From Flammeovirgaceae bacterium (GTDB lineage: Bacteria > Bacteroidota > Bacteroidia > Cytophagales > Cyclobacteriaceae), in assembly GCA_013204595.1 (NCBI GenBank), contig JABMNK010000023.1, forward strand, positions 17,031 to 81,030: a DNA stretch of 64,000 nucleotides. Reading direction: 5' to 3'. The notes under the pieces were generated by a model. The model did no database searches. It saw nothing but the letters and a program-made list of their open reading frames with translations, and was not told where the DNA came from. The stretch's first letter is position 1. The number at the start of each line of letters is the position of its first letter. This document shows, piece after piece, positions 42,903 to 53,445 of the stretch. The position numbers were made by a program, and so were the translations under genes.

Positions 42903-45900
42903 GTGAAAGGAATCTTTATTTCATTTTTTCTAGTTTTTATTTCCTTGAAGCTGTTCGCTCAAGGATTTTCCCAAGAACCCGAGTTATTTGGTCAACAGGT
43001 AGTTCAGTTACTAAAGTCGAGACAAGCGCAAGATGGTGACAAAATAGCTTCTGATTTTGAAATGGCATGGACATCCAAGTTTAGTGCAGACAATCAAGAG
43101 GGACTAATAAGCATTGTTCAATTAATGCAAAAAAAAAGGTATGCCCTTCAGCCTTCCTATCTTTATTTATTCTCCTATTTGGCAAAAGGGGTAATTAAAG
43201 AAAACTTCTCAGCCTCTGAGGTGGATAAAATCTTAGAGATAAGCCTAGCCTTAGTCGCGACACAAAACAAAGGCCAATACGAGCGGTTTTTGAAAGGGAT
43301 GAATTTATTTATGGGTAGTGGATATCTTTTCAGAGATAATTTTTTATCCGCTCAATCTTTGAACGGGAGCTATAATTTTGATCTAATAGAAGTTGCAAAT
43401 GTCCAATCGACGGCCAAATTAATTGCCATGCAGCAAAATGAAATCGAGGTAGCCGCTGATTTGATAACGGATGAGGTAAGCGACAAAGTTGATGATTGGG
43501 GTACTGCTTCTGATGATGATTGGGGCACTACGGCTACTGATGATTGGGCTGTTATGGAAGAGAATAGTGAAGATGGAAAACGCAATGAATTTGACGATGG
43601 TCAAGGGGCAAGTGCAGGCGCTTTTATTTCCTCTAACGATTATGCGGCACTGGAAAAAGCGAAATACATCAGCCCTCAATTGTCGGGGCCAATTATTCAG
43701 TTTGATCAGACAGAATTGGTGCTTTTATCCCTTTATGATTCATTACGCATGCGGGGAGCCAAAGGGAGTTATTTAATCAACGATCGAGTATTTATAGGCA
43801 CTTATGGCCGTATTGATTGGCCCAAAAAAGGCAATAAAATGGACGGTATTAAAGTGGTCTTGGGGGAGTTTAATATTCATCTTGATCACGGATCTTTTTG
43901 GACTCCGAATGCTTCTTTGTATTTTCCATTACTATTTTCAGACTCAATTCCCGGGAGTTTTAAGTCGAGATTGTTACGAAGTGCACAGCAGCCTCAAGAA
44001 AGTAAGCTAGAATTCACATCGCATCATGCCGATCTCAAATTGACTTTAGCAGCAGGAAAGGGCGTTTATACTGGGGGTATTCAAATAAAGGGGGATCAGC
44101 TTATAGGAACATCCATCAGTCGATCACAAGGAGAATTATTAGTGTCAGATGGGAAAGGTAGAAAAGTCATATTTCGAGCAGATAAGTTTGTTTTTATGGA
44201 TTCTTTAATAACAGCCAATAAGGCTTTTGTTGTAATTATTGATGGGCAGGACTCAATATACCACCCTTCTGTATCAATGGAATTTCAAATTGATAAAAAT
44301 AAAATTGTCGTACTACGTGAAAAGGCGTTTGATGTAACGCCTTTTTATTCTTCATATCACGGTATGTTGATAGGCGTTGACCAATTTGATTGGAGTCTAA
44401 TAGGAGATTCTATTAATTTTGACATTACCACCGCTAGCGGTTTAGTGCCAGCTACGATTGAATCGAACCAATATTTCAATCGAAGCCGTTATGAGGGACT
44501 TTCAGGAATATATGACTTTCATCCTATAGGGCTCTCTGTTTTTTATGCACGGAAATTTGGAACGATAGAATTTAATGAAATAGCGCTGTCTGCATTTTAC
44601 AACCTAGATAACGGGATGGTGAAAGGAGCGATGAAGTTGCTTCATATTTATGGGTTTGCAGCATACGATGCGCAGACAGGAAACGTGAGATTATTACCAC
44701 GAGCTTTTCACTACTACAACGCAGCAGGGAATCGAAAGGATTATGATAATTTATTTATGTCCTCTAAAGTTTCTTCAGGCCCAAATATGACTTTTGATTT
44801 GAATTCAAGGACTTTGGATGTCAATGGGGTGAAAAAATTTTGGCTTACACCGGATTATAAAACAATGATTGTCCCGGACAGTGGTAAGGTTTCTTTAATG
44901 CAAGGTCGGGCTTTAAATTTTGAGGGTCAGGTGACTTTAGGAGTCTTTGAGTATAAGGGTAGAGACTTTGATTTTGATTATGATAATTTTCTTATAAATC
45001 TTCCAAAGATAGATTCCCTGAGCGTTCGCATCCCCAATCCAGACGGCACTTACACCAAAATCAAAAATCAGCTTACCGAGGCGACGGGTACCTTGTTCAT
45101 TAATAATCCAAACAATCGTTCAGGCCTTATTTATGACGAGGGTTATCCGTATTTTGTTTCTGAGCAGGAGGCCAAAGTTTATTTTAATCGTCCGGAAATT
45201 TTAGATGGGGCCTATGACTCTTCTATCTTTTTTGTAGTCGCGCCGCTTGAAATTCACGATTTAACGAGCACAAGTTCGGACAATCTATTTTTCCCTGGAT
45301 CTTTTTATTCTGGAGGGATTTTTCCTTCTTTCGAAGATACTTTGAGGATTATGCCAGATCTTTCCTTTGGTTTTATCCATGAAATTCCTGAGGAGGGATA
45401 TCATTTATATGGGACTCCTGCTAAAACCTATAATTCAATCAGCTTGAGCAACCTAGGCCTACGCGGTACGGGTACTATTGATTTTTTAAATAGCCACCTA
45501 TTTTCGGAGGATTTTATTTATTATCCGGATTCTGTAACCTCCCTTGGTAGTCGGGGGAGTATTGATCCAGGCTTGGCCGGTCTTGGCAGTTTTCCACAAG
45601 CGGAATTTGGCAGTTTCAGTATGCGCTGGTTCCCTCGGAAAGATAGTATGTACCTCAATACTATGAATGAGCCTTTTAATTTTTATGATATGTCCGCCCA
45701 ATTCGATGGGACTTCGATAATTACCGCGGTCGGAGTTTATGGATATGGTCAATTTTTTACTCGTGGGTCTGTGGTGACTTCTGATAAGATGACCTTTAAA
45801 GAGTCTAACTTTCAAGCTAGAGAATCAATATTTGAAGTACTCTCAGAAGTTCCAGAAACCCCAGCAATGATAGGAGAGAATGTGGCAGTCGATTTTGATT

Positions 45901-47681
45901 TAAATAAAAATATTGCCAATATCAAAGCTGAAAAATCGGGAGTTGATGCACTTTCATTTCCTTCAGCGGCGATTACAACATCTATATCAAATGCGGAATG
46001 GTTTCTTGAGGATTCAATTATTACGATGACTAAACCTGAAAGTGCAGCCCTTAAAGACACCTATTTTTATTCGACACGGGAAGCATTAGACTCATTGGCT
46101 TTCAATGCTACCAATGCTATTTATGATATTAAAACTGATAAATTGACTATTCAGGGGATTCCATTTATTAGGGTGGCAGACGCAAAATTATTTCCCGAAA
46201 ATAATGAAATGGTTGTCGGGGGTAATTCTAATCTTGAAACCCTTGAAAATGCCAAGTTGATATTTGAGTATCCCGGAGTGTTTCACCAATTAAAGAAGGG
46301 GGCCATAGATATTGCCTCAAGAAATGAATTTAGTGGACGGGCCATTTATTTGCTGGCTGATATGGCGGGGGACACCAACGAGATAGCCCTCTCCAACTTT
46401 ATTACAGAAGAAAGAAAACTTGACAATGACTCAACAGTGTATTCATCCTATGCGATTGGAGAAATCACCAATAAAAAACTGGAAATAGCGCCTGGATTTT
46501 ATTACAAAGGAGGGGTGGGATTTCGGGCCTATAAGCAAAAATTAGAGCTTGAAGGAGGATTCATTCAGCCTATTTTGCCATCTAAACCCGATCATGATGT
46601 CTGGATCAATTATTCCCAAAAAGAGGATAGTGCGAGCATTTTAATTGACATCACTAACAATCTGGATGAAAATGGAGAGCCTATTTTGGCAGGAATTCAT
46701 ATCAACCTTCGGGGGGAAATTTATCCTGGTTTTATTGAACGGCGAAAGGGATTGGCGGATGAAGATTTCTTTCTTGCTAAAGGATTATTGACTTACCAAC
46801 AACAGACGAAAGAATTTATTATTGAAGAGCCTCTTAAAGGAACAGGGGAGCGTTACGAGGGTCATACGCTGATCTATAATGATTCGATCCAAACCTATTA
46901 CATAGAAGGGAAGGTTAATTTTATCAATAATGAATTAAATAAACTGAAAATAGATGGGGCTGCCGTAGGTACCGGGAATGCCAATACTTCGGAGTACACC
47001 CTTGATGCTAGCCTGGTGTTGAATCTAGACTTGGATCCTACCATTGCCACATTGATGGCGGCTGATTTTTTGGACATTATCGATCGACTAGGGGGGGATG
47101 CTGCGAATAATTTTAAAGTTGCCACATTAATTAAATTGGCGAATATAATTGGCGATTTGAGTGCTAAGACCTATGAATCTGAAAATCAAAAGGACTATTC
47201 ACCTCTCGTAAATGCATCTCTTTTGCTGAATCAATTTCTGATGATTTCGGAGGTAAAAATGAAATGGAACAATGAATATAACGCCTGGTACAACGACTCA
47301 AAGATTGGCATTTCCAATATTTATATGCAGGATATTAATAGTCAGGTTGATGGGTTCTTGGAATTTAAAAAGGATGATGCAGGAGGAGATATGATGAATC
47401 TATTCCTGCAAGTGGCGCCAGGATCTTGGTATTATTTTAATTATCAAGACAACAGTCTTTTGGTATATTCTTCCAATAGCGCTTTTAATGCTCAAATCGA
47501 GGCCAGCTCAAATTATGGAAAGGCTAAATTTGGTGAATTTATACTCATCGCGGGTGAGGAAGAAGAAACCCTTGACTTTATCAATGAGTTTCGAAAGATT
47601 TATTTAGGCATAAATGAGCCATTTAACCTGACCTATCCAGAAGGGGGCTTTGGCGACGAAGAGGATGACGATGGCTTTTGA
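42903..47681 (+). CDS. Very large exported protein of unknown function (1592 aa)
   Basis: Single long ORF with signal-peptide-like N-terminus (GTG start) and a strongly acidic C-terminus (GDEEDDDGF). Confidence 0.75.
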   Translation: MKGIFISFFLVFISLKLFAQGFSQEPELFGQQVVQLLKSRQAQDGDKIASDFEMAWTSKFSADNQEGLISIVQLMQKKRYALQPSYLYLFSYLAKGVIKENFSASEVDKILEISLALVATQNKGQYERFLKGMNLFMGSGYLFRDNFLSAQSLNGSYNFDLIEVANVQSTAKLIAMQQNEIEVAADLITDEVSDKVDDWGTASDDDWGTTATDDWAVMEENSEDGKRNEFDDGQGASAGAFISSNDYAALEKAKYISPQLSGPIIQFDQTELVLLSLYDSLRMRGAKGSYLINDRVFIGTYGRIDWPKKGNKMDGIKVVLGEFNIHLDHGSFWTPNASLYFPLLFSDSIPGSFKSRLLRSAQQPQESKLEFTSHHADLKLTLAAGKGVYTGGIQIKGDQLIGTSISRSQGELLVSDGKGRKVIFRADKFVFMDSLITANKAFVVIIDGQDSIYHPSVSMEFQIDKNKIVVLREKAFDVTPFYSSYHGMLIGVDQFDWSLIGDSINFDITTASGLVPATIESNQYFNRSRYEGLSGIYDFHPIGLSVFYARKFGTIEFNEIALSAFYNLDNGMVKGAMKLLHIYGFAAYDAQTGNVRLLPRAFHYYNAAGNRKDYDNLFMSSKVSSGPNMTFDLNSRTLDVNGVKKFWLTPDYKTMIVPDSGKVSLMQGRALNFEGQVTLGVFEYKGRDFDFDYDNFLINLPKIDSLSVRIPNPDGTYTKIKNQLTEATGTLFINNPNNRSGLIYDEGYPYFVSEQEAKVYFNRPEILDGAYDSSIFFVVAPLEIHDLTSTSSDNLFFPGSFYSGGIFPSFEDTLRIMPDLSFGFIHEIPEEGYHLYGTPAKTYNSISLSNLGLRGTGTIDFLNSHLFSEDFIYYPDSVTSLGSRGSIDPGLAGLGSFPQAEFGSFSMRWFPRKDSMYLNTMNEPFNFYDMSAQFDGTSIITAVGVYGYGQFFTRGSVVTSDKMTFKESNFQARESIFEVLSEVPETPAMIGENVAVDFDLNKNIANIKAEKSGVDALSFPSAAITTSISNAEWFLEDSIITMTKPESAALKDTYFYSTREALDSLAFNATNAIYDIKTDKLTIQGIPFIRVADAKLFPENNEMVVGGNSNLETLENAKLIFEYPGVFHQLKKGAIDIASRNEFSGRAIYLLADMAGDTNEIALSNFITEERKLDNDSTVYSSYAIGEITNKKLEIAPGFYYKGGVGFRAYKQKLELEGGFIQPILPSKPDHDVWINYSQKEDSASILIDITNNLDENGEPILAGIHINLRGEIYPGFIERRKGLADEDFFLAKGLLTYQQQTKEFIIEEPLKGTGERYEGHTLIYNDSIQTYYIEGKVNFINNELNKLKIDGAAVGTGNANTSEYTLDASLVLNLDLDPTIATLMAADFLDIIDRLGGDAANNFKVATLIKLANIIGDLSAKTYESENQKDYSPLVNASLLLNQFLMISEVKMKWNNEYNAWYNDSKIGISNIYMQDINSQVDGFLEFKKDDAGGDMMNLFLQVAPGSWYYFNYQDNSLLVYSSNSAFNAQIEASSNYGKAKFGEFILIAGEEEETLDFINEFRKIYLGINEPFNLTYPEGGFGDEEDDDGF
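43491..43550 (+). repeat. In-gene imperfect repeat encoding DDWGT-type units
   Basis: gatgattggggtactgcttctgatgatgattggggcactacggctactgatgattgggct encodes DDWGTASDDDWGTTATDDWA. Confidence 0.75.
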
Positions 47682-47732
47682 TACCAGAGTATCAATTAAT
47701 GATCCAGTCTGATTAAATTTGTTTTTTATTAA

Positions 47733-49124
47733 ATGAGCAATACCGATATGATGAGTCCTCTTGAGTACCAGCACGCCAATAAAGATAGATTTCTTGATGA
47801 ATTGTTAGATTTATTAAGAATTCCATCGGTGAGCGCCGATGAAAAATTTAACAATGACGTACGTCGGGCAGCAGAATTTATAAAAATTAAGCTAGTTGAA
47901 GCTGGCGTTGACCATGCGGAGATTTGTGAAACTGCCGGACATCCTATTGTTTATGCAGAAAAAATAATCGACCGATTGTTACCGACGATATTGGTGTATG
48001 GTCATTATGACGTTCAGCCTGCTGATCCTTATGAATTGTGGGATGCGCCACCCTTTGATCCCGTGATTAAAAATGAAAGAATCTATGCGCGTGGCGCGTG
48101 TGACGATAAGGGACAGATGTATATGCATATCAAGGCCTTTGAATCCATGTACAAAACAGGTCAAATGCCGTGCAATGTCAAGTTCATGATAGAAGGGGAA
48201 GAGGAAGTGGGGTCAGATAACTTGGCCCTTTTTGTAAAATCTGAACATCAAAAATTAGCGGCAGATGTTATTTTAATTTCTGATACTTCGATCATTAATA
48301 ACGATACACCATCCATTACCGTTGGCTTAAGAGGACTTAGTTATCTTGAAGTAGAAGTAACCGGCCCAAACAGAGACTTGCATTCTGGGGTCTATGGTGG
48401 AGCCGTGGCCAATCCGATCAATGTATTATCAAAATTGATCGCTGACCTTCACGATGCAGAAGGCAAAATAACCATCCCTGGGTTCTATGACGATGTTCGA
48501 TCATATAGTACTGCTCAGCGCAATGAAATGGCAAAGGCACCCTTTGATCTATTGAGTTACAAAGTGGATTTAGGAATTGATGATATCAAAGGCGAAGCTG
48601 GGTTTACGACCATTGAAAGAGTGGGTATCAGGCCTTGTTTAGATGTAAATGGTATTTGGGGGGGCTATACGGGACCAGGTTCAAAAACCGTTTTACCATC
48701 TAAGGCATATGCCAAAATTTCGGCCAGATTGGTTTCTAATCAAGATTTTGAGAAAATGACAAAGATGATTACGCGCTATTTCATAGAGAACGCGCCTAAA
48801 TCAGTAAAAGTCAAAGTAACCCCGCACCACGGGGGTAGTCCAGCAGTAGTTGATACCGATTCCATAGGTTACCATGCGGCCAGTAAAGCTTTTGAAAAGT
48901 CGTGGAAAAAATCGCCTATTCCGACTATGGAAGGTGGAAGTATTCCTATTGTAGCCCTTTTCCAGCAGGAATTGAAATTGGATCCCATTTTGATGGGATT
49001 TGGATTGGATGCAGACGCCATTCATTCGCCCAACGAAAGTTATGGATTGTTTAATTATTTTAAAGGAATTGAAACCATATCCTATTTTTACGACTATTTT
49101 ACCGAATTGTCGGCAAAGCAATAG
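47733..49124 (+). CDS. M20 family dipeptidase/metallopeptidase
   Basis: LVYGHYDVQPADPYELWDAPPFDP, GRGACDDKGQ-like ARGACDDKGQMYMH, MIEGEEEVGS. Confidence 0.93.
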   Translation: MSNTDMMSPLEYQHANKDRFLDELLDLLRIPSVSADEKFNNDVRRAAEFIKIKLVEAGVDHAEICETAGHPIVYAEKIIDRLLPTILVYGHYDVQPADPYELWDAPPFDPVIKNERIYARGACDDKGQMYMHIKAFESMYKTGQMPCNVKFMIEGEEEVGSDNLALFVKSEHQKLAADVILISDTSIINNDTPSITVGLRGLSYLEVEVTGPNRDLHSGVYGGAVANPINVLSKLIADLHDAEGKITIPGFYDDVRSYSTAQRNEMAKAPFDLLSYKVDLGIDDIKGEAGFTTIERVGIRPCLDVNGIWGGYTGPGSKTVLPSKAYAKISARLVSNQDFEKMTKMITRYFIENAPKSVKVKVTPHHGGSPAVVDTDSIGYHAASKAFEKSWKKSPIPTMEGGSIPIVALFQQELKLDPILMGFGLDADAIHSPNESYGLFNYFKGIETISYFYDYFTELSAKQ

Positions 49125-49130
49125 AGTCAA

Positions 49131-51119
49131 ATGAAAACCGTGGAAATGTTGAGAGCTAATTTAATACTAGTATTGCTAGCGGTTGTTTTATGGAGTTCTG
49201 CTCAAATCATTAAACCCATTGGATGGGATAATCAGATTTCAGGCGTTGACCCAGAGGGGATGGCGATCATTAGTTTTCATGCGATCATAGATGCAGATTG
49301 GTATTTGTACTCATCTGATTTTGATCCAGATTTGGGACCAAATGTCACTGAATTTATTTTTGATCCCCATGAAAGTTATGAGCTCATAGGAACGATTGAG
49401 CCTCATTCACCCTTGAGCGCTTATGATGCTACCTTTGGAGGCACTTATACTTATTTCAAAAAGAAGGCGACCTTTAGTCAAAAAGTTAAAATCAATAAAG
49501 AAGAGTATCAGATAACGGGCAGTTATAATTATCAGGTATGCTCGGACGTTAGCGGACTGTGCATCCCGCTTGACGAAGTATTTACTTTCAATAATAGTGC
49601 TTCCACGGCGATGCCTGAGGATCAAGTTAACACCGCGGAAACAGATTGGTCATCTGTTCCTGACAGCGAGGATCCGTATACGCTTTTATCCTTCATAATC
49701 ATTGCTTTTCTAGCAGGCTTGGCAGCGCTGTTGACGCCTTGCGTGTTTCCAATGATTCCCATGACAGTTACATTTTTCACAGGCAAAGACCACACGAAGC
49801 GTGGCAGAATCAAGAATAGTGTTATTTATGGCTTATCTATTGTGCTTATTTATGTATTTTTTGGCGTCTTCTTGGCATTTTTTATGGGTCCAGAGTTTGC
49901 CAATGACTTGGCTACGGGTTGGTTTCCCAATATTTTGTTCTTTAGTGTTTTTGTCTTCTTTGCGCTTTCATTTTTTGGTCTTTTTGAAATTGCCCTTCCT
50001 CACAACTTAGTCAATAAGGTAGATCGTCTAGGAGATAAAGGGGGTATTTTGGGCGTATTTTTTATGGCACTGACACTTGTACTGGTTTCATTTAGTTGTA
50101 CAGGGCCCATTGTGGGGGCAATTTTGGTAGCGTCGGCAGGTGGGTTGATCTTAAAGCCGATACTTGGTATGCTGGCCTTTTCGACTGCTTTTGCTATTCC
50201 TTTTATGCTTTTTGCATTATTTCCAGGCTGGTTAAAGGCCTTGCCCAAATCTGGCGGTTGGTTGAATTCGGTTAAAGTAGTCCTTGGATTTCTGGAATTA
50301 GCCTTTGCTTTTAAATTTCTCAGCATTGCAGATCAGGCATATCATTGGGGGATCTTGGATCGTGAAATTTACTTAGCAATATGGATTGCGATATTTACAT
50401 TACTTGGGTTTTATTTGTTAGGAAAAATTAAAATGCCTGGAGATTCCGAAACTCATGAGACCTCCGTTTTGGGACTAATTTTAGCTATTATTACTTTCTC
50501 TTTTGTCTTTTATCTGATTCCCGGTCTTTTTGGGGCACCGCTAAAGGGTATGGCGGGCTATTTACCACCATTGTCAAGTCAAGATTTTAATATCTCGAAA
50601 TCTGTTCAATATGAATCTTCGGGCCAGCCCTTGTCTGAATTTTGTGAAGTACCTAAATATGCGGATTTTTTAGAGTTACCACATGGCTTAATAGGATATT
50701 TTGACCTTGACCAAGCCAAGGCCTGTGCGCAGGCTACCGGGAAACCGATTTTCATTGACTTTACAGGACATGGATGTGTTAATTGCAGAGAAATGGAGGC
50801 TAGGGTATGGTCTGATCCACGGATTCTTCAGCGCCTTAGGGATGATTTTGTTTTGGTGGCTTTGTATGTAGATGATAAGACGGAATTACCTGAAAGTATG
50901 TGGTACACCTCCAAATATGATGGAAAATTGAAAAAGACATTGGGAAAGCAAAATGCTGATTTACAGATTACTCGCTTTGCCAATAATGCGCAGCCTTTTT
51001 ATGTAATCATGGATGAAAAGGGGAAGTTGTTAACGAAACCGATTGCCTATAATCTAGATGTAGCCACATTTATTGATTTTCTAGCCGAGGGTTCGAAAAA
51101 TGGACAAAATATTTTTTAA
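49131..51119 (+). CDS. Thiol:disulfide interchange protein DsbD-like (cytochrome c biogenesis transmembrane domain plus thioredoxin domain)
   Basis: AGLAALLTPCVFPMIPMTVTFFTG, FSCTGPIVGAILV, IDFTGHGCVNCREMEARVW. Confidence 0.93.
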   Translation: MKTVEMLRANLILVLLAVVLWSSAQIIKPIGWDNQISGVDPEGMAIISFHAIIDADWYLYSSDFDPDLGPNVTEFIFDPHESYELIGTIEPHSPLSAYDATFGGTYTYFKKKATFSQKVKINKEEYQITGSYNYQVCSDVSGLCIPLDEVFTFNNSASTAMPEDQVNTAETDWSSVPDSEDPYTLLSFIIIAFLAGLAALLTPCVFPMIPMTVTFFTGKDHTKRGRIKNSVIYGLSIVLIYVFFGVFLAFFMGPEFANDLATGWFPNILFFSVFVFFALSFFGLFEIALPHNLVNKVDRLGDKGGILGVFFMALTLVLVSFSCTGPIVGAILVASAGGLILKPILGMLAFSTAFAIPFMLFALFPGWLKALPKSGGWLNSVKVVLGFLELAFAFKFLSIADQAYHWGILDREIYLAIWIAIFTLLGFYLLGKIKMPGDSETHETSVLGLILAIITFSFVFYLIPGLFGAPLKGMAGYLPPLSSQDFNISKSVQYESSGQPLSEFCEVPKYADFLELPHGLIGYFDLDQAKACAQATGKPIFIDFTGHGCVNCREMEARVWSDPRILQRLRDDFVLVALYVDDKTELPESMWYTSKYDGKLKKTLGKQNADLQITRFANNAQPFYVIMDEKGKLLTKPIAYNLDVATFIDFLAEGSKNGQNIF

Positions 51120-51120
51120 A

Positions 51121-52395
51121 ATGAAGTTTAATCGACCCCAGAATTATCTTTTTATATTTTTGATTTGGATGGCGTGTGAGCAACAAACCAGACCAATACT
51201 TGAACTACCTATTGACTTGGAGGTAATAGAAATCTTGGCGGAGTCGCAGACTCTTTATGGTATATCTATTGATTCAATGGAGGTTACTACCGGAAGGATT
51301 AAAAGAAATCAAACATTTTCGGAGATTTTAACAGGCTTCAACACGCCAAATCAAAAAATTCATGACCTCGCAAGCATTTCGAAGAACGTCTATGACATGA
51401 GACGTTTAAGGATTGGAAAAAAATATACGGTCATCCATGCCAAAGATTCCTTGAAAACGGCTCATTACTTTATTCTGGAACCAGATGTCAGGTATTACAT
51501 CGTTTACGATTTGAGAGATTCCCTTGCTATTACGCGGGTTGATCGGCCAATAAATGTTATTGAAAGAACCATAGCTGCGACCATTAACTCTTCTTTATAT
51601 GAATCGGTTGTGGAAGCGGGTGCTAGTCCATTTTTAGTCAATAGGCTGGTGGATATACTGGCTTGGCAGATTGATTTTTTTAGGATACAACAGGGAGATA
51701 ATTTTAAACTCATTTATGAGGAAGAGCGGATAGGGGACGAAGTGATTGGAATCAGCCAGATTAGTGCCGTATATTTTGAGCATATGAAGCGCGGATATTA
51801 TGGAATTCTTTATAATGCAGCAACAGGAGAAGATTATTTTGATGAAGAAGGAAATAGTTTGCGAAAAGCTTTTTTGAGAGCCCCTTTGGATTATAAGAGG
51901 ATTAGTTCAAGGTATTCCAATAGGCGTTATCACCCTGTTCAAAAACGATATAAGGCTCATTTGGGTACGGATTATGCGGCAGCTACGGGCACTGAAATTC
52001 GTTCTGTCGGAGACGGAGTCGTTGTAGAAGCGCGATATACCAAAAATAATGGCAATTATGTGAAAATCAAACATAATGGCACCTATACCACACAGTACTT
52101 GCATATGCAAAAAATTAAAAATGGCATTAAGTCAGGAGTGGCCGTTAAACAAGGCCAGCCTATAGGGTTTGTTGGAAGCACGGGTTTAGCTACTGGCCCA
52201 CATCTTTGCTTTCGTTTTTGGAAGAATGGAAAACAAGTGGATGCATTAAAAGTTGATTTACCCCCTTCTCAACCTATTAATCCCAAGGAGCTGCCTAGTT
52301 TTTTGCGCGAAAAGGATGCGATCATACAGAAATTGGATCAGATCGCTTTCATGGCTATAGAGGGGCCCATTGAAACGATACAAGGTCAGCCATAA
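51121..52395 (+). CDS. M23 family metallopeptidase (murein endopeptidase-like)
   Basis: HLGTDYAAATGTEIRSVGDGVVVEA, YLHMQKIKNGIKSGVAVKQGQPIGFVGSTGLATGPHLCFRFW. Start set at ATG 51121. Confidence 0.93.
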   Translation: MKFNRPQNYLFIFLIWMACEQQTRPILELPIDLEVIEILAESQTLYGISIDSMEVTTGRIKRNQTFSEILTGFNTPNQKIHDLASISKNVYDMRRLRIGKKYTVIHAKDSLKTAHYFILEPDVRYYIVYDLRDSLAITRVDRPINVIERTIAATINSSLYESVVEAGASPFLVNRLVDILAWQIDFFRIQQGDNFKLIYEEERIGDEVIGISQISAVYFEHMKRGYYGILYNAATGEDYFDEEGNSLRKAFLRAPLDYKRISSRYSNRRYHPVQKRYKAHLGTDYAAATGTEIRSVGDGVVVEARYTKNNGNYVKIKHNGTYTTQYLHMQKIKNGIKSGVAVKQGQPIGFVGSTGLATGPHLCFRFWKNGKQVDALKVDLPPSQPINPKELPSFLREKDAIIQKLDQIAFMAIEGPIETIQGQP

Positions 52396-52518
52396 TCAGT
52401 TTCTATTAGCGGATAAATTGTGAGCTAGTGCGAAGTGAAAATGGGAAGTCTTTTTTGTGAAATTCTAAGGGTATATCCATTAAATTACGTAAGGTAAAGT
52501 AAAATGAGTGTTGTGTTT

Positions 52519-52905
52519 ATGAATAGAATAATCCTATTAGGGGTACTAATATTTACTTTGGTTTCATGTGGAGGAAATGAAATAGATGGAGAGTGGCGTG
52601 CAGTGTGGGAGATACGGCCAGCGTCTTTTGAAAATATTGAAAATATTACTAGTTTTAAGATGGACGGTAGGTTCCTATTTAAAGAGGATTCCGTCATCAT
52701 CATGGCCTACGGCTATGAGGGCTGTATTTTCGGTGTGGACACGATCCAGCATGCGCAATCATGGAAGATCAGCGGCGATACTCTTTATCTCCTCAATGAG
52801 GCTAATTTGCAGGGTATTTCATATCTTATCACTTCAAAAACAGATCAAAGTATTGAACTTCAATTAATGGACGATATTTTTATTCACTTAAATAAAGTAT
52901 TATGA
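52519..52905 (+). CDS. Small putative lipoprotein of unknown function
   Basis: MNRIILLGVLIFTLVSCGGNEIDGEW: lipobox LVSC near the N-terminus; lipocalin-like length. Confidence 0.7.
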   Translation: MNRIILLGVLIFTLVSCGGNEIDGEWRAVWEIRPASFENIENITSFKMDGRFLFKEDSVIIMAYGYEGCIFGVDTIQHAQSWKISGDTLYLLNEANLQGISYLITSKTDQSIELQLMDDIFIHLNKVL

Positions 52906-53429
52906 AAAACTTTTTTCTATTTATTTTCTCCTTTTTGGCCATCTTCAATTTAGCGTCACAATCGCTATATGACTATGATGTGGAAGCTAAAATTGCGTCA
53001 TTAGGGATCGATTTACCAGCTCCCTCTAGTCCCGTAGGTAACTATGTGAACTCAGTGCGGACCGGTAACCTGGTGTATATGGCGGGTTTGGGCCCCAGTG
53101 GCCCGAACGGCTATGTGACGGGAAGACTAGGCAAAGAGTTAAGTATAGAAGAAGGGTATCAGGCGGCTAGACTTACCGCAATTGCTCAATTGACTGCTCT
53201 CAAGGCAGAGATTGGAGATCTTAATAAGGTAAAACGGATTGTGAAAGTATTTGGAATGGTAAATTCGGACCCAAGTTTCACGAGTCAGCCAGCCGTGATT
53301 AATGGATTTTCGGATTTGATGGTAGAAGTTTTTGGTGACCGAGGCAAACACGCAAGGGCGGCCGTAGGGATGGCCTCTTTGCCCATGAATATTTGCGTAG
53401 AGGTTGAAATGATTGTAGAAATAGAGTAA
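52902..53429 (+). CDS. RidA/YjgF-family protein with an N-terminal signal peptide
   Basis: MKNFFLFIFSFLAIFNLASQ signal-like, then LVYMAGLGPSGPNGYVTGRLG...HARAAVGMASLPMNICVEVEMIVEI. Confidence 0.85.
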   Translation: MKNFFLFIFSFLAIFNLASQSLYDYDVEAKIASLGIDLPAPSSPVGNYVNSVRTGNLVYMAGLGPSGPNGYVTGRLGKELSIEEGYQAARLTAIAQLTALKAEIGDLNKVKRIVKVFGMVNSDPSFTSQPAVINGFSDLMVEVFGDRGKHARAAVGMASLPMNICVEVEMIVEIE

Positions 53430-53445
53430 AAATAGTTGCTTATTT

